Positions 12,339 through 13,680 of a DNA stretch of 13,680 nt are shown here, piece after piece (the first letter of the stretch is position 1; each line of letters opens with the position of its first letter). Under the pieces are notes generated by a model. The model was not told the DNA's origin. It ran no database searches and worked only from the letters and a program-made list of their open reading frames with translations. Made by a program: the position numbers and the translations under genes. This DNA is from Actinomycetota bacterium (GTDB taxonomy: Bacteria > Actinomycetota > Actinomycetes > S36-B12), in contig DMPC01000185.1 in the NCBI GenBank assembly GCA_003456155.1, positions 10,543-24,222 on the forward strand, in the 5' to 3' direction.

Positions 12339-13235
12339 CTAGGCGATAGTGCGCAGGTAGGTGAACACCACCTGCCCGGACCGCTCGACGAAGTCGTGCA
12401 TCTCCTCGGGTGTCGAGTGCACCTGATCTCCCTCCAGGCGGTTCAGGAGCGTCGTGCACACCATCGCGAAGCGGCTGAATCCCCAGTAGTTCAGGTAGGC
12501 CGCGATCATCGCGCCCTCCATCTCGATGTTGCGCACGCCGTTCTCGTCGAGCCAGGCCAGCCACTCGGTCTTGCGGGCCGCATCAGCGAGCCGGATCGCG
12601 CCGTCGAGCCGGAACTGCTCGATGAAGAACTCGTTCGTGGCGACCGTCCGGCCGGCGGTGATCGGTATCCCGGATCCGTCATTCGCGGCGATGATCGCTT
12701 CGACGATGTCGCGGGGGAAGGTTCCGTCGAACTGGTGGTAGCCACCGCGACCATCGAGCAACCGGTAGGGCTGGAGGTCGGCCATCACGCCCTCGGTGCT
12801 CAACACGATGGTGCCGCCGGGCAACCCGACACCTCCGCTGGTGCCGACGCGCACCCAGAAGATCTCATCCAGGGCGTCGAGGTCGCCGCGCTTGACGAAG
12901 TAGGCGAGGCGCATGAGCTCCTGGACGGCGATGGAGGCACTCGGCATGCCCATGCCGTGGGAGATGAACAGCACGCCCGCGCAGTAGCGCGTCGTGAATC
13001 TCTCCTCCTTGGGGAACACGAGGATCTCGGCATCACCGTGCTCGCTGCTCCACTGTCGTGCGAACTCGTCGATGCGCGGGCCTGACCCGGCCATCACGAC
13101 CGCGCGAAGGTCGCGCATGCGCTCGATCAGGGGGTCTGTGCTGGTGATCCCGAGGTGGTAGTACGAGTCGACGAGCTCCCCCGCGACGACTTCATCGAGG
13201 AAGTCGCGGTTGATGTTCTCGCTGAGCAGGGGCAT
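12339..13235 (-). CDS. udp: Uridine phosphorylase, animal UPP-like type
   Basis: Cytosolic nucleoside phosphorylase of the PNP/UDP family, most likely splitting uridine with phosphate to uracil and ribose 1-phosphate for pyrimidine salvage. The 298 residues carry AGSGPRIDEFA (49-59, phosphate loop), ISHGMGMPSASI (91-102), VRVGTSGGVGL (128-138), VRNIEMEGAMIAA (234-246) and CTTLLNRLEGDQV (260-272). The HGMG, GTSGG and NRLEGDQ blocks resemble human UPP1 more than E. coli Udp as I remember them. The NIEMEG glutamate/methionine pair contacts ribose in this family. Start ATG 13235 lacks a ribosome binding site, and it is only seven bases after the stop of the upstream gene, so translation is probably coupled. 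Specificity for uridine over other nucleosides is inferred from the motif set. Confidence 0.87.
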   Translation of the reverse strand: MPLLSENINRDFLDEVVAGELVDSYYHLGITSTDPLIERMRDLRAVVMAGSGPRIDEFARQWSSEHGDAEILVFPKEERFTTRYCAGVLFISHGMGMPSASIAVQELMRLAYFVKRGDLDALDEIFWVRVGTSGGVGLPGGTIVLSTEGVMADLQPYRLLDGRGGYHQFDGTFPRDIVEAIIAANDGSGIPITAGRTVATNEFFIEQFRLDGAIRLADAARKTEWLAWLDENGVRNIEMEGAMIAAYLNYWGFSRFAMVCTTLLNRLEGDQVHSTPEEMHDFVERSGQVVFTYLRTIA

Positions 13236-13242
13236 GTGGCGA

Positions 13243-13680
13243 TCAGTTCATCGTGACGCGGAACACGTGGGTCCAGCCGGCGGGGCCGAGATTGGTCGAC
13301 ACGACCTGACCTCGGGCCCCTTCGTAGATGCCGGATCCACCGAGCACAGGGCGCGTCGTCTTCTGGCCCGGCGCAAGTGTCGCGCCCGCAGAGGGGTAGT
13401 AGGAGATGCCACCCACCACGAGCTGGTTCTCCTCCGAGCCGAACACGAACGTCAGGTTCGAGCCGCGCAGCTCCTGACCCCCGGGCATTCCCTCAGCGAG
13501 GGTCGTCAGGGTGCCCGTGAGGTACTGGCCGTCGCCGGACTTGCCGTCGACGGCGATGGGGATGAAGAAGGTGCGGACCATCCCGATACCGCTGCCAGAT
13601 GTGGCGATCGGCGTGAGCGCCTGGTGGTAGACGCGTACGGTCGTCGGCGAGGCCGCAGCAGCCTGCGCCGGTGAGGCGGC
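13243..13680 (-). CDS. Secreted allene-oxide-cyclase-like barrel protein, 5' end outside window
   Basis: The minus-strand frame is open from the stop at 13243 to the right edge, giving 146 residues; the ATG at 13581 is internal and not the real start. The visible N-terminal part, ending AASPAQAAAASPTTVRVYHQ, looks like the end of a signal peptide or a Pro/Ala linker, so export is likely. The rest resembles the dirigent / allene oxide cyclase barrel: GDGQYLTGTLTTL, VVGGISYYPSAG, then VLGGSGIYEGARGQV, where the GGSGxYxGARG run is the hallmark, and an end strand WTHVFRVTMN. In plants such barrels guide cyclisation or radical coupling; in actinobacteria the role is unknown and I do not assign one. 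It probably shares a transcript with the uridine phosphorylase gene seven bases downstream. Confidence 0.75.
   Translation of the reverse strand, partial: AASPAQAAAASPTTVRVYHQALTPIATSGSGIGMVRTFFIPIAVDGKSGDGQYLTGTLTTLAEGMPGGQELRGSNLTFVFGSEENQLVVGGISYYPSAGATLAPGQKTTRPVLGGSGIYEGARGQVVSTNLGPAGWTHVFRVTMN

Noticed and set aside
1..13680. tRNA, rRNA, CRISPR array, insertion sequence or prophage signs
   Set aside because: I looked on both strands and saw no cloverleaf-like block, spaced identical repeats, transposase or integrase motifs.

Overview
The window is high-GC bacterial DNA, gene-dense and apparently from an aerobic, light-exposed member of the Actinomycetota. Four things point there. The left edge has the order purM, DUF3073 gene, Leu/Val-type amino-acid dehydrogenase, bldC, which I recall from Streptomyces (purM, vdh and bldC neighbourhood). 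BldC and DUF3073 proteins are actinobacterial markers. The rhodopsin resembles the xanthorhodopsin/actinorhodopsin group. Several genes look leaderless, which is common in this phylum. I cannot name a genus. I see no rRNA, tRNA, CRISPR array, transposase or integrase.

Left block (1-2862): the 3' end of purM (+) converges on a small DUF3073 gene (-). An amino-acid dehydrogenase (-) is divergent from bldC (+), and bldC is followed closely by a plsC-like acyltransferase (+). The dehydrogenase/bldC gap carries a palindromic -10 element that could fire both ways.

Middle block (2869-6972): a SulP transporter with a STAS domain and a class I PPK2 polyphosphate kinase lie in tandem on the minus strand. 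They are divergent from a thermonuclease-like lipoprotein (+), which converges on a 6-TM K+ channel (-).

Right block (7006-13680): an FdhF/YdeP-type molybdopterin oxidoreductase (-) is divergent from a proton-pumping rhodopsin (+). The rhodopsin has the residues for H+ pumping (D106/T110/E117, K242), green tuning (L114) and a helix-E glycine (G163) that could admit a carotenoid antenna. A strong hairpin terminator separates it from a ClC-type channel/transporter (+) and then a FAS1 lipoprotein (+). A second strong hairpin separates that from a minus-strand pair: a uridine phosphorylase resembling the animal UPP type, and a secreted allene-oxide-cyclase-like barrel protein that runs off the right edge.

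Taken together, 2.9-11.5 kb holds four membrane ion-transport proteins (SulP, K+ channel, rhodopsin, ClC), a polyphosphate kinase and a redox enzyme. A link between light-driven proton pumping, counter-ion flow and energy storage is a reasonable hypothesis, but it is inference from gene content. At regulatory scale, four genes share TANNNT placed exactly six bases before the start codon, and two convergent gene pairs have inverted repeats covering both stop codons. All gaps between genes are under 300 bases and are described in the feature entries.
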